Below, in pieces: positions 56,601 through 64,000 of a stretch of DNA of 64,000 bases; position 1 is the first letter of the stretch; each line of letters begins with the position of its first letter. The notes beneath the pieces were generated by a model. The model saw only the letters and a list, made by a program, of their open reading frames with translations. It ran no database searches and was not told the DNA's origin. Position numbers and translations under genes: made by a program. Origin of the DNA: Bacillota bacterium (lineage in GTDB: Bacteria; Bacteroidota; Bacteroidia; Bacteroidales; Bacteroidaceae); assembly GCA_023664625.1 (NCBI GenBank), contig JAMPFD010000005.1, positions 124,001 through 188,000 of the forward strand, given 5' to 3'.

Positions 56601-57070
56601 ACGGCAAGGAACTGGAACTGCTGGGACTGGAACGTGACTCCAACCCAAAGGAATCAACCTGCAAGGGCGGAATCATAGGCTGTGAGGATGAGGATAACCA
56701 TGACAAGACCATTGTCTTCAAGAGTGACTGTTCCGGACTGGTGACAGATGCCGACACATACGCCGCCATCAACGATACATATAAACAGCATACCGTAGAA
56801 GCCGTGGATGATTTCTTCATGTTTGTACTTGAAGACATGAACAAGGCTTTCAACTTTGACAGGAATTTCGGAGTGACGGCACTGTCGGTACAGATTGCCA
56901 AAGAAACGGCAGGGAAAGACCTCATGACTTACCTGGAAAAGGGTATAATCCAGAGAATGGAAGAGACAGAAGGCACTGACAGAATAGAGGAAACTTTCTT
57001 CTACTATCCTATAAAAGGTGTGCTGCAGGCCATCTCCGCAGAGATTTACAACGAATTACAACAATCGTAA
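53678..57070 (+). CDS. Giant actin-fold (SrfB-like) ATPase
   Basis: 1130 residues. The first ~570 residues are an N-terminal region without a recognised fold, partly beta-rich. An actin/Hsp70 ATPase domain follows: phosphate-1 motif A-I-D-L-G-T-S-N-T-H at ~580, phosphate-2 V-D-I-G-G-G-T-T-D-I-A-F at ~791, and the adenosine motif S-F-S-G-N-G-S-K-V at ~940. The large actin-type domain with extra N-terminal part is like the SrfB family of poorly known 'virulence factors'. It may polymerise, or act as an ATP-driven clamp, together with the tubulin-like protein. Confidence 0.75.
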   Translation: MSKIFRLYKEGTTTYEDWNNSPAYPYNSTSRDTIEDPDGASARHEITSIPSPFARIDLIKTAFKEVCKPVGKTGVPNLNGKTIFHKMVSDTLDVAEIFFNIEKFKDKVEIIKWDASAMLAELDSSDSSGHRYLADALRKYMQSDAKTYNFGSIRSIYLLNYIEGPDELNIIGATSPATLFFSNANRLEYVNDIFFGEDKPFDEDYQPLYKRDFEFVKYFFALRKSIPDFAGLFPELDAYLSCTYREISGQEKKNILNNLPETYLDGLSSISVSDGSQSDIVEVIGYTLYRKTPQPVTSVSDFTIKTTKTTLLRPLVLPVSSGNKYSDLQYTTGKWGTSNAAPYLDNEGNLPERKLPYDGAQHPYLTISDFLENTILRVPHTLNTGNYFDGNISLRDSRMAYLLPVKPLLFEYFTAEEIRSNMPDGKPMLEMEALAGKSGIAVTLRIPVKGNGKITYVEYTRTYYNNSTADLENNKGGLVETDFTGFVMPQVKFLNDSDAVYNISCIQLPKGRTEFIFFKEDKKIQPKSITCRDKDLGLRKADNYLLDKTNFDFIQVRHQYGHSGVMLPLLREQKNIEHFEFAIDLGTSNTHVEFRKDGEKPEAFSFSANERPLCEMFIPEKNEYGASVDLVNETDIMEKDFIPGEIGRNDLRFPTRTVLSCARTIDWKDAIDPFTLVNIPFTYDKRAEYPYNNYRCNIKWGNGDDLRVMESYVRCLMLIIRNKVLLNNGDLQKTKIIWFYPISMAPKRLRRLKETWDDAYREYFGEGTTESMTESAAPIQYFFKRYSTATDLVNVDIGGGTTDIAFAKDKNISYVTSFRFASNVLFEDSFSELEDSNGIIDRYKGEIRKIFEEKKLSELATVFGSKNNGRPANMASFLFGLKDNTIAKSNGIDIKTLDFNRMLQEDENYRIVFIIFYTSIIYHIAHIVRNLGLDVPRHISFSGNGSKVIRIVTTDSKLLARYTKLVFEKILGRPYGKELELLGLERDSNPKESTCKGGIIGCEDEDNHDKTIVFKSDCSGLVTDADTYAAINDTYKQHTVEAVDDFFMFVLEDMNKAFNFDRNFGVTALSVQIAKETAGKDLMTYLEKGIIQRMEETEGTDRIEETFFYYPIKGVLQAISAEIYNELQQS

Positions 57071-57086
57071 TAAAAAAAAAACTATC

Positions 57087-58046
57087 ATGAAACTCAGAAA
57101 AATGCTGATGATATTGACAGTGGCATCACTAATAACCGGTGTTGGAATATATATTTACATTTATAATCTTAATACCCCTTCTGAAGACACACTGGCAAAT
57201 AATGAAAACACATGTGCTGGAGATTCTATTTCACAGGGATATGACAATAATACGAATGAGATGCAAGGACACGCTTGTGATTCTATTTTACAGGTAGTGA
57301 AAGATTATATGGAAGAATATTATCAAAAAAAGTTAATTGATAAAGATTCTATTCCACAGGCAGTGAAAGATTATATGGAAGAACATTATCAAAAAAAGGC
57401 ACAGACTGAAAAGGATGATTTATCCGGATACATTTCATGGATTCCTGGAATTATCGGACTTTTCATGGCTGTCATTGCCATGAGAGGAGCAGGTAAGTAC
57501 AGGAAGGAACTCAAAAAGTACCAGGAAAGACTTGACAGACATAGAAAAGACATAGAAGGGCTGAAATCTAACCAAAGCAGCAATTTCCATGTCCCGTCTT
57601 CTCATGATAAGCCGTCATTCCAAGTCAGAGATTTGGAAACCAGAATCTCTAATTTGGAGAGACTCTCACGACAAAAGACGGTTCCGGTTGCCACTCCTTC
57701 TCCTAAACCAACTGAAATATCTATTCCTAAAAACAAAGTAAGGAAAGGATATTTCGACACTCCTGTAAAAGGAGGAGGAACCGGATATTTCAACGAACTT
57801 GTCGAGAATGTGGAGTATGCCAATTTTGATGTGGAGGTGACAGACAACAAGGCTGAGTTCAAGCCGCGGCTGTCTGCAAAGCAGCTTTGCTACAGCGATG
57901 TCATGAAACCGGCCGTTGACATTGACTATAACGGTATACCGAAGGAAGAGGCCACACGTTTTTCAGTGATGGAGAAAGGCAAGGCCGTACTTCATGGTGA
58001 CAGATGGATTATTGAGAAAAAGGTTGTCATTAAACTTGTAAAATAA
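57087..58046 (+). CDS. Two-TM protein with internal 25-residue repeats, linker of the stator operon
   Basis: 319 residues from the ATG at 57087. TM helices at ~6-26 and ~114-134 (W-I-P-G-I-I-G-L-F-M-A-V-I-A-M). Between them are two near-identical units D-S-I-x-Q-x-V-K-D-Y-M-E-E-x-Y-Q-K-K (~66-83 and ~88-105) and a partial third (D-S-I-S-Q-G). A coiled coil follows (Y-R-K-E-L-K-K-Y-Q-E-R-L). The last ~90 residues form a beta-rich domain of unknown type. DNA repeats of ~65 bp underlie the units, so copy number may vary between strains. Confidence 0.6.
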   Translation: MKLRKMLMILTVASLITGVGIYIYIYNLNTPSEDTLANNENTCAGDSISQGYDNNTNEMQGHACDSILQVVKDYMEEYYQKKLIDKDSIPQAVKDYMEEHYQKKAQTEKDDLSGYISWIPGIIGLFMAVIAMRGAGKYRKELKKYQERLDRHRKDIEGLKSNQSSNFHVPSSHDKPSFQVRDLETRISNLERLSRQKTVPVATPSPKPTEISIPKNKVRKGYFDTPVKGGGTGYFNELVENVEYANFDVEVTDNKAEFKPRLSAKQLCYSDVMKPAVDIDYNGIPKEEATRFSVMEKGKAVLHGDRWIIEKKVVIKLVK

Positions 58047-58079
58047 CGTTTAACTCACTCATACACTAATCAAAGAATA

Positions 58080-59591
58080 ATGGGAAATTTGGTACTTATA
58101 ATAATAGCTGTCATAATATGTGTCCAGGTCTATTTCTTCTGGACTAATCTGCAGCGTATGAAGCAGTACAGCAATATTTTCAGTGAGAAAGACTCATGGG
58201 GATTCAGAAAAGATTCAATGTCAGGATTTATATCTGATATCTATGGTAAGGGTAATAATATTTTCAAGGATATAGTCTCATCAATAAATAAATATCTTGG
58301 CAACAACTCCGGCTCCGTCATTGACTTCGGGCTTCTGAAAGATGCCGTTGACCGTCATTGTGAGTCCGTGGAGAACGACATTACCACCCAGACCCCTATT
58401 CCGCTCTACTGCGGACTGGCCGGAACCATGGCAGGAGTAATAATAGGCCTTTTTGACCTGCTGCACTCTGATGCCATTCTCACACTTATGGGCAGCGGCG
58501 CGGGGCAAATAGACCAGTCCGCAGCGGCAGCGGCAGGAGGCATTGATGCACTGCTGCAGGGTGTGGCATGGGCCATGGTAGCGTCAATATGCGGTATAAT
58601 CCTGACAACGGCTAACTCTGTACTCTTCAAGGAATACAAGCTGAAGGAAGAGGAAGGCAAGAACTCTTTTCTTTCATGGATGCAGGCGGAACTTCTTCCG
58701 GAACTGCCGTCGGACACTTCACAGGCTCTCAACCAGATGGTCAAGAACCTCAATAATTTCAACAATACATTCTCCCAGAACACATCAAATCTCGGCAGCG
58801 CGCTGAAGACTGTAAATGAGTCATACAAGATACAGGCTGATGTCATCAAGGCAGTTCACGACATGGACTTCATGAAGATGGCAAAGGCTAATGTCAAGGT
58901 GCTTGAAGAGCTGCAGAAATGTACGGACAAGCTTGCATGGTTTAACAACTATCTCTCAGAGATAGAGGGTTACACTGCGGCGATACACAGGTTTGAGACT
59001 CTGTTTAACCAGCAGGCTGACAGAGTCCACGTTCTTGAAGAGATAAGAGATTTCTTCAACCGTCACAAAAGTGAGATAGCAGAGACCACAGCTGATGCTG
59101 ACCGTGAACTGAAAATGGCCCTCACTTATATCAGGGATTCCACATATTCAAACGTCAACTCACTTCACCAAAGCTTTGTTGAGCAGAGCGAGACCTTCAA
59201 GCAGATACTAAAAGAAGAGAAGGAGGAATTTGAGAAATTCACAGATGACCTGAAGGTTCAGTTCAGCGAGCAGATGAGACAGATGCCTCAGACAGCCAAG
59301 CAGCTTGACGAAATAGCAAAGATTCCTTCTCGCCTTAACACACTTATTGAAAAGATGGAAAAGTCAAATTCCAATCTTGCTGAAGAGGTGTCACGCGCGC
59401 TTGCGGCCTTGACAGCGACAAGAGGCAATGTGACAACGACAGACAGTGACGGTAAAACCGTGATAGTTCCATCACGTGGCGACATGCCACTCTGGATGCA
59501 GATAACGGGTTGGGCGGCATTGGTTATCATGGCCATTGTCCTGTTGCTGAATTTCCTGTATAATATTTATTATATATTCTATGTCGAATAA
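58080..59591 (+). CDS. MotA/ExbB-like stator with long coiled coil (ZorA-like)
   Basis: 503 residues. TM1 is at ~3-22; the MotA/TolQ/ExbB core pair is at ~107-127 (P-L-Y-C-G-L-A-G-T-M-A-G-V-I-I-G-L) and ~160-183 (G-V-A-W-A-M-V-A-S-I-C-G-I-I-L-T-T). A cytoplasmic helical tail of nearly 270 residues follows (~190-465), then a further C-terminal TM (~474-496). The core and long tail match ZorA of the Zorya anti-phage system, except for the extra TM. With the next gene it should form a proton- or sodium-driven rotary stator. Confidence 0.78.
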   Translation: MGNLVLIIIAVIICVQVYFFWTNLQRMKQYSNIFSEKDSWGFRKDSMSGFISDIYGKGNNIFKDIVSSINKYLGNNSGSVIDFGLLKDAVDRHCESVENDITTQTPIPLYCGLAGTMAGVIIGLFDLLHSDAILTLMGSGAGQIDQSAAAAAGGIDALLQGVAWAMVASICGIILTTANSVLFKEYKLKEEEGKNSFLSWMQAELLPELPSDTSQALNQMVKNLNNFNNTFSQNTSNLGSALKTVNESYKIQADVIKAVHDMDFMKMAKANVKVLEELQKCTDKLAWFNNYLSEIEGYTAAIHRFETLFNQQADRVHVLEEIRDFFNRHKSEIAETTADADRELKMALTYIRDSTYSNVNSLHQSFVEQSETFKQILKEEKEEFEKFTDDLKVQFSEQMRQMPQTAKQLDEIAKIPSRLNTLIEKMEKSNSNLAEEVSRALAALTATRGNVTTTDSDGKTVIVPSRGDMPLWMQITGWAALVIMAIVLLLNFLYNIYYIFYVE

Positions 59592-60216
59592 AAAAGAATC
59601 ATTTTTCTGGACAAGCTATTCCGACCTCATGACAAGTCTGTTCTTTGTCATGCTTGTACTGTTTGTGCTTGTCATAGTGCTCCTGCACAAGCGAATGGAG
59701 GCTACCGAAGCCCAGCTGGAAGAAATAAAGAAAGTCGAGCAGTCAACAAAAGACCTCAGCAAGAAAGATAATTTCATCTATCGCCCTGACTATAAGAAAT
59801 ATGTGCTTAATATTGAAGTGCAGTATCCTGACGGCTCGGCCGATATAGGAGAAATGATCGCTGATAATCCGAAGGAACAGTTCCGGAAGCTGATTGCCGC
59901 AGGGCGTGAGATTCAGAGTTTCCTTGAAGAACATAACAAGTATCAGTATATCCTTATCATTGAGGGGCAGGCTTCAAGAGACAATTATATATACAATTAT
60001 GAATTAAGCTACCAGCGTGCACTCGGACTTATGCGCTTCTGGATAAATGATGCCAAGATTGATTTTGCGGATAACTGCGAGATACTCATTTCCGGAAGCG
60101 GTGACGGACAGCTTGACACTCATTCCATGCGCGAAAGCGGCAATGAGAGGAAGAACCAGCGCTTCCTGATACATATACTCCCTAAAAATATCTTTGAACA
60201 GCATACGGAACGGTGA
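59581..60216 (+). CDS. MotB/OmpA-like stator partner (ZorB-like)
   Basis: 211 residues, overlapping the stator gene by 11 bases. The single TM (~14-35) begins Y-S-D15-L-M-T-S-L-F, where the Asp is the ion-carrying residue of MotB/ZorB. A charged linker follows, then an OmpA-like peptidoglycan-binding domain (~85-205): I-I-E-G-Q-A-S-R-D, L-S-Y-Q-R-A-L-G-L and K-N-Q-R-F-L-I. With its neighbour it should make the MotA5B2-type complex anchored to the cell wall. Confidence 0.82.
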   Translation: MSNKKESFFWTSYSDLMTSLFFVMLVLFVLVIVLLHKRMEATEAQLEEIKKVEQSTKDLSKKDNFIYRPDYKKYVLNIEVQYPDGSADIGEMIADNPKEQFRKLIAAGREIQSFLEEHNKYQYILIIEGQASRDNYIYNYELSYQRALGLMRFWINDAKIDFADNCEILISGSGDGQLDTHSMRESGNERKNQRFLIHILPKNIFEQHTER

Positions 60217-60290
60217 CTGATGGTATGAATACTCCGGAACGCATAGAACAATATGGTTTAACTGATAATATAAAAACATAGGCTGATAAA

Positions 60291-61037
60291 ATGAAAGTAC
60301 ATAGTCTGCTCATAACAATCATTTCCATGGCTCTCCTGTGCTCCTGTGCCCATAAGTCAGGGCATAGAAAGCCTGACGGTCTTTCCGCTGTCAGGAAACA
60401 AGCACGGCATTCTTCCGGTTCTGGAAAAAGAAGCACTGATGTGCCTGTCGGCAATAATAATGATGACAGCGACAGACTTGACGGCTCGAAGATTTTTGCA
60501 AAATATAATACGGCGGTATTCATGGTGTACACTTCCGACGGCTACAACACTTATCAGGGGTCGGGCTTCTTCATCAACGGCGACGGACTGGCTGTAAGCA
60601 ACTATCATGTGTTCAAGGGTACGGGCATAGGGAATGAATGTATAAAACTCTCCGGAAGCAAGAATATATATAAGGTGGCTGAAATAATACATAGAAGTGA
60701 GGACGAGGATTTTATCATTTTCCGTGTTGGCATAACCGGAACAAGCTTCATTCCTGTGGCACGGCAGAAACCTAAGGTTGGAGAGAAAGTCTATGCCATA
60801 GGAAGTCCGAAAGGTTTGGAAAACACCTTCTCCTCAGGAGAAGTGTCACAGTGGCGTGACACTAACCTCATGCAGATTTCCGCCCTGATAGACCACGGCA
60901 GCAGCGGCGGTGCGCTGATAAACGAATATGGAGAGGTGGTGGGAATAACCTCCGGAACATTCTATGAAGGTTCACAGGCTAATCTTAACTATGCTTGGAG
61001 CATAGATGTCATAAAACCGTATGTCAAATGTAAATGA
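60291..61037 (+). CDS. Lipoprotein trypsin-like serine protease
   Basis: 248 residues. A lipoprotein signal (L-L-C-S-C19) and a Ser/Gly/Asp-rich linker (~25-65) precede an S1C/DegP-like protease: S-N-Y-H106-V, E-D-E-D140-F-I-I-F and D-H-G-S-S205-G-G, the complete triad. No PDZ domain follows. It lies 74 bases after the ZorB-like gene in the same direction, so it may process or control the machine's outer part (inference). Confidence 0.85.
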   Translation: MKVHSLLITIISMALLCSCAHKSGHRKPDGLSAVRKQARHSSGSGKRSTDVPVGNNNDDSDRLDGSKIFAKYNTAVFMVYTSDGYNTYQGSGFFINGDGLAVSNYHVFKGTGIGNECIKLSGSKNIYKVAEIIHRSEDEDFIIFRVGITGTSFIPVARQKPKVGEKVYAIGSPKGLENTFSSGEVSQWRDTNLMQISALIDHGSSGGALINEYGEVVGITSGTFYEGSQANLNYAWSIDVIKPYVKCK

Positions 61038-61163
61038 GTTTATTCATGAAGAAAATAAATATGACATAGTTTTGTAATGTGCTTTTATGACCATGAACCA
61101 TTGTTGTTTAGTAACCATACATATAATTATGGCAACAACAATGGATTATTGCCATAATTATAT

Positions 61164-61171
61164 TACCTTTG
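61164..61171 (+). promoter_or_regulatory. Possible promoter of the GH25 gene
   Basis: TACCTTTG fits TAnnTTTG and lies 28 bases before the ATG at 61199. No TTTG stands at the -33 distance, so the match is partial. Confidence 0.45.
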
Positions 61172-61198
61172 TGGCAGGAAAATATATTACAACTTATA

Positions 61199-61951
61199 AT
61201 GAAGAATAATATCATAGTGTGGATTACCGTTCTGATATGCCTCGTGCTGCCGTTCTCTGCCATAACGCTGGTGGGACTGAGGCGGTGCGGGAGCCATAAG
61301 CAGGAGACGAGGCAGGGGAAGAAGCCTGACCCTTCACGCTGTGAGCATCCTGACGGCATAGACCTGAGCCACCATAATGAGGCATACGACTGGAAGAAGG
61401 TTGACGCAAGATTTGTGTATGTCAGAGCTACTTCCGGTACGACACTGAAGGACCGGAGGTATGACATACACAGGAAGGCGGCAGTGAGGCATGATATCCC
61501 TGTCGGAGCTTATCATTTTCTGGTGGCTGATGCCGGAGCGGAAGAGCAGTTCAGGCATTTCTCTTCGGTGGTGAGGAAAGGGCACATCACGCTGCGCCCT
61601 ATGCTTGACATCGAGGAGTCCAGGTACTGGAATGCTCCGAAGGATTTTACTGCCGGGGATGTACGGAGACTTGTACGCCGGTGGTGTGACCTGTGCAAGG
61701 AGAGGTACGGCAAGGCTCCTGTGATATATATTACGGAGAATCTGCATCGGAAATTCGGGATGGACAAGGGGTTTGAGGACTGTCTATGGTGGGTTGCCAA
61801 TTATAATGATGTGCGGAATTTTGAAAACAAATGCCGCATTCCATATATCCTGCATCAATATTCTGACAAAAAGAATGTCGAAGGCTTTTACGGTCATATA
61901 GACTGCAACCGCTTTGCAACAGGAAAAGACGTTGATGACCTGAAATTATAA
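61199..61951 (+). CDS. GH25 family lysozyme, membrane-anchored
   Basis: 250 residues from the ATG at 61199. One N-terminal TM (~5-26) serves as signal anchor. The GH25 domain starts G-I-D55-L-S-H-H-N and carries the catalytic M-L-D137-I-E139-E pair; Q-Y-S near the end (H-Q-Y-S-D) is also typical. It cuts the MurNAc-GlcNAc bond of peptidoglycan. With a 161-base gap and its own -7 box it may be a separate unit, yet local wall opening would suit insertion of the stator system (inference). Confidence 0.88.
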   Translation: MKNNIIVWITVLICLVLPFSAITLVGLRRCGSHKQETRQGKKPDPSRCEHPDGIDLSHHNEAYDWKKVDARFVYVRATSGTTLKDRRYDIHRKAAVRHDIPVGAYHFLVADAGAEEQFRHFSSVVRKGHITLRPMLDIEESRYWNAPKDFTAGDVRRLVRRWCDLCKERYGKAPVIYITENLHRKFGMDKGFEDCLWWVANYNDVRNFENKCRIPYILHQYSDKKNVEGFYGHIDCNRFATGKDVDDLKL

Positions 61952-62087
61952 GTCAGGATAACTTTATTGACAAACCTAATAAGCATACACACATTCCGAA
62001 CCATATCCCCATACACATTCTTTGTAAATATACGCGAGTCCGGGACAAGAAATTTCTTGCAAACATACGACTAAAAATAATTCGGGA

Positions 62088-62185
62088 AGATACAGGCAAA
62101 AGACAAAAAGAACACAGACAGAATATAAAAAAGCGATAAAAAAAATACAGGATGCGTTCTGATGACCGATTTGGGGTTGACGGTG
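62088..62185 (+). repeat. Imperfect direct repeat, left copy
   Basis: TACAGGCAAAAGACAAAAAG ... ATGCGTTCTGATGACCGATT matches 62378-62472 over about 95 bases with small gaps. The two copies flank a 22-bp repeat cluster. No gene is seen from 61952 to 62935 apart from these repeats. Confidence 0.5.
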
Positions 62186-62235
62186 AGTAAGACGGACCAT
62201 GACTGCCGACTGAAAAGTCATCAACTGTCGCAGAG

Positions 62236-62335
62236 ATTTATGAAAGGCTACCTTTGACGATGCAAAAGGCTACCTTTCACCATATAAGAGGCTACCTTTC
62301 GCAGTGCCAGACGTTACCTTTTACCATACATCGGT
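62236..62335. repeat. Cluster of four ~22-bp repeat units
   Basis: Four units in a row: AAAGGCTACCTTTGACGATGC, AAAAGGCTACCTTTCACCAT, AGAGGCTACCTTTCGCAGTG and ACGTTACCTTTTACCATAC. They have a core of AAAGGCTACCTTT and a period of 21-23 bp. This is the clearest array of the family. Confidence 0.7.
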
Positions 62336-62377
62336 GTAATCCTTTTGACTTCCAAAGATTTGCAGTAACATCTATTC

Positions 62378-62472
62378 CTCCGTACAGGCAAAAGAAATAT
62401 ACAGACAGCATACAAAAAAAGCAATACAAAAAGACAGTATGCGTTCTAAAGACTGATTTGGGATTAACATGT
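62378..62472 (+). repeat. Imperfect direct repeat, right copy
   Basis: TACAGGCAAAAGAAATATAC ... ATGCGTTCTAAAGACTGATT, partner of 62088-62185. A shorter match to its start follows the 38.25-kb array, suggesting that both parts belong to one larger element. Confidence 0.5.
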
Positions 62473-62934
62473 TCACTTATCCCGAATTCGCGTAAATATG
62501 GAAGCTGCAATCCGGTTCATGACTTAACTGACGGGTTCCGGTTCAGCCCGCAGAACTGCCCTATGGACTTGAAATGCCTGCAGCTCAATGGATGGAACGG
62601 AATAGCATTGTCCACGGAACAAAAGGCTGCGGAATTTTCCATATCTTTCCGTCAACTTTTCATATTCTGCACCTCAGCCTGCCTGTCATGCCACCGCCAC
62701 ATGACAGGCAGGCTGATAACATTCAGATAACGGAACCATTCAGCGGACATAAAACAAATAAATTCCAAGAAAACAACTCGTTACGGAAGCAGGCGGCAGA
62801 AAGTCAACTCACAAATGAGCGCTTTTGCCTGAATCTGTAGCTGACTATGATTTGCACTGCACTGTAAATCCGTGATAATAATCCGCTGAATGGTTACAGG
62901 AACAGGAGAATATTTATAAAAAAGTGTAAAAATA

Positions 62935-62966
62935 CTTGGATGTTACACCAATAATTATTACTTTTG
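62935..62966 (+). promoter_or_regulatory. Promoter of the Lrp/AsnC regulator
   Basis: CTTG (62935-62938), 20 bases, then TACTTTTG (62959-62966): a good -33/-7 pair with one mismatch. Leader of about 35 nt. Confidence 0.65.
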
Positions 62967-63008
62967 CTATCACATTGTAATATTTATAATCAAATAGCAA
63001 CACAAAGT

Positions 63009-63488
63009 ATGCAGAAAACTGATAAAATTGACGATTTAGACAAGAAAATCCTTAGCATTCTGTCACAAAACGCCCGTATGCCTTTCAAGGATGTGGCGGT
63101 AGAATGCGGAGTCTCCCGCGCTGCCATTCACCAGCGTGTCCAGCGACTGATAGAGATTGGCGTGATTCTCGGCTCATCGTTCAATATCAACCCCAAGTCC
63201 CTCGGTTACAACACGTGCACTTATGTCGGCATAAGGCTGGAGAAGGGCAACATGTACCGTGAGGTGGCAGAACGCTGTGCCCACATACAGGAGATTGTGG
63301 AATGTCATTTCACAACCGGCCCTTATACGATGCTCGTCAAGCTCTATGCCCGCGACAATGAACAGCTGATGACTCTCCTCAACGATGACCTGCAGAGCAT
63401 CCCGGGAGTCGTGTCCACTGAGACACTCATCTCCCTCGAGCAGTCAATAAAGAGAGAGATTCCCGTAGCTTTCAGAACAGAGGAATAG
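63009..63488 (+). CDS. Lrp/AsnC family transcriptional regulator
   Basis: 159 residues from the ATG at 63009. An N-terminal winged HTH (L-D-K-K-I-L-S-I-L-S-Q-N-A-R-M-P-F-K-D-V-A, then V-S-R-A-A-I-H-Q-R-V-Q-R-L) is followed by a RAM/AsnC ligand domain (~65-150; C-H-F-T-T-G-P-Y-T-M-L-V-K-L). Such proteins form octamers and respond to amino acids. The next gene, a glutamine-amidotransferase-like hydrolase, could be a target. Confidence 0.92.
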   Translation: MQKTDKIDDLDKKILSILSQNARMPFKDVAVECGVSRAAIHQRVQRLIEIGVILGSSFNINPKSLGYNTCTYVGIRLEKGNMYREVAERCAHIQEIVECHFTTGPYTMLVKLYARDNEQLMTLLNDDLQSIPGVVSTETLISLEQSIKREIPVAFRTEE

Positions 63489-63691
63489 GAGCTGGAGGTA
63501 ATAAGGCTTTACGGTTATGGCGGCATGCGGTTTACGGCATTGATGCCATGCGTACGCAAATGGCTGTCCGCAGACATTAACATACAGCATTCCGACAGAG
63601 GGTATGACATATTTCCGTAAACCCCGAAACCACATAACCGGAAACCTATAACCGACAACCGGAAAAACTCATAACCCTAAAAACCCGGAAA
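63489..63691. repeat. Inverted GGTTAT...ATAACC spacer element
   Basis: Starts with TTTACGGTTATGGCGGCATGC (two words) and ends with CACATAACCGGAAACC, TATAACCGACAACCGG and CATAACCCTAAAAACCCGG directly before the ATG. Same design as the spacers at 2.4, 15.1 and 17.8 kb. Confidence 0.5.
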
Positions 63692-64000
63692 ATGCTTGAC
63701 AGGTTACTGGACCCGATATACAACGGCTGTCGTGAGACTGCCTGCAGACCCATAATAGGAATAACCACCAACGCCGGCGGAGAGGATTTTTCTCTCCGTC
63801 AACGCTATTGTGAACAGGTGGAACATGCCGGAGGCGTTCCCGTACTTCTTCCTCCGCCCGAAATGACTGAAGGAAATCAAGTCGGAAAAGACTCAGCAGA
63901 GACGCTCCTCACACAGCTGTCCTTCCTCGACGGCATAATCTTCAGCGGCGGAGCCGACCATAATCCTATGTGGATGAACGAGGAGCCGTGGACGGAAACG
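63692..64000 (+). CDS. Gamma-glutamyl-gamma-aminobutyrate hydrolase family protein (peptidase C26), N-terminal fragment
   Basis: The first 103 codons are present; the frame is open at the right edge. R-P-I-I-G-I-T-T-N at ~19-27, Y-x-x-x-V-E-x-A-G-G-V-P-V-L-L-P and L-D-G-I-I-F-S-G-G-A-D form the N-terminal half of a class I glutamine amidotransferase fold as in PuuD. The nucleophile Cys would lie outside. The substrate is probably a gamma-glutamyl compound. It follows an Lrp/AsnC gene. Confidence 0.82.
   Translation, partial: MLDRLLDPIYNGCRETACRPIIGITTNAGGEDFSLRQRYCEQVEHAGGVPVLLPPPEMTEGNQVGKDSAETLLTQLSFLDGIIFSGGADHNPMWMNEEPWTET

Noticed and set aside
50509..60216. Standard Zorya type I or II system
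   Set aside because: ZorA- and ZorB-like genes are present, but neither a ZorC/ZorD (helicase) nor a ZorE (HNH) gene is there; the partners are tubulin- and actin-fold proteins.
62236..62335. CRISPR array
   Set aside because: Units are degenerate and contiguous with no unique spacers, and no cas genes are in the window.
62254..62840. Overlapping frames of 158 and 88 codons in the 62-kb spacer
   Set aside because: They are translations of the repeat units and direct repeats; frames are not kept between repeat copies.

Overview
The window looks like a chromosomal segment of a Bacteroidales bacterium, most likely Prevotella-like. Evidence: promoters of the Bacteroidota type (TTTG - about 20 nt - TAnnTTTG) stand before many genes, Shine-Dalgarno sequences are absent, and lineage-typical families occur (DUF4294, PCMD, smalltalk, HU-like, PorZ-like, DUF1232/YkvA). 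No rRNA or tRNA gene was seen.

Layout. 1-9.9 kb is housekeeping: the start of a DEDD exonuclease protein, a U32 peptidase/tRNA-hydroxylase family protein, sufE, rpoN with a conserved companion, a PAP2-like membrane protein, purE, ispG, a class A acid phosphatase and miaB. 10-12 kb is a small M15 peptidase / HU-like / smalltalk cassette. 12.2-17.7 kb holds leuS, a single-frame fusion of a YitT membrane protein with a RdgB/HAM1 NTP pyrophosphatase, and a glycosyltransferase. 17.9-28.1 kb holds a PorZ-like propeller protein, a decayed acyltransferase, DUF4294 and PCMD proteins, a BamA/TamA-like barrel, an EptA-like phosphoethanolamine transferase, rhaM and thiD.

29.2-36.6 kb is an AT-rich accessory operon next to an integrase remnant: ECF-like sigma factor, C39-like protease with an acidic tail, coiled-coil protein, two dynamin-like GTPases and a small membrane protein. 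36.6-38.1 kb is a decaying stretch of small genes. 38.5-41.3 kb has two YbjN-like proteins, a WG-repeat protein and a YkvA protein. 41.3-47.8 kb is a leftward thiamine operon (thiS-thiE-thiG-thiC-thiF-thiH-thiE2) behind a TPP riboswitch and intrinsic terminator.

50.5-61 kb is the most striking region: a vWA-like lipoprotein, a three-TM protein, a tubulin-like GTPase, a giant actin-fold protein, a two-TM linker protein, a MotA/ZorA-like stator with a long coiled coil, its MotB/ZorB-like partner, a lipoprotein trypsin-like protease and a GH25 lysozyme. I infer one envelope-spanning machine combining tubulin-like and actin-like NTPases with an ion-driven stator, possibly for defence or contact-dependent interaction. 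It is preceded by a roughly 450-nt candidate RNA gene with its own promoter and terminator. The right edge has an Lrp/AsnC regulator and the start of a class I glutamine amidotransferase-like hydrolase.

Intergenic DNA carries three repeat families: mosaic elements of 80-400 bp with foldback modules and AAGTAACT ends, clusters of a degenerate ~22-bp AAAGGNNACCTTT unit, and G/T-rich to A/C-rich inverted spacers built from GGTTAT/ATAACC. All coordinates and alignments were made by eye; no similarity search was run.
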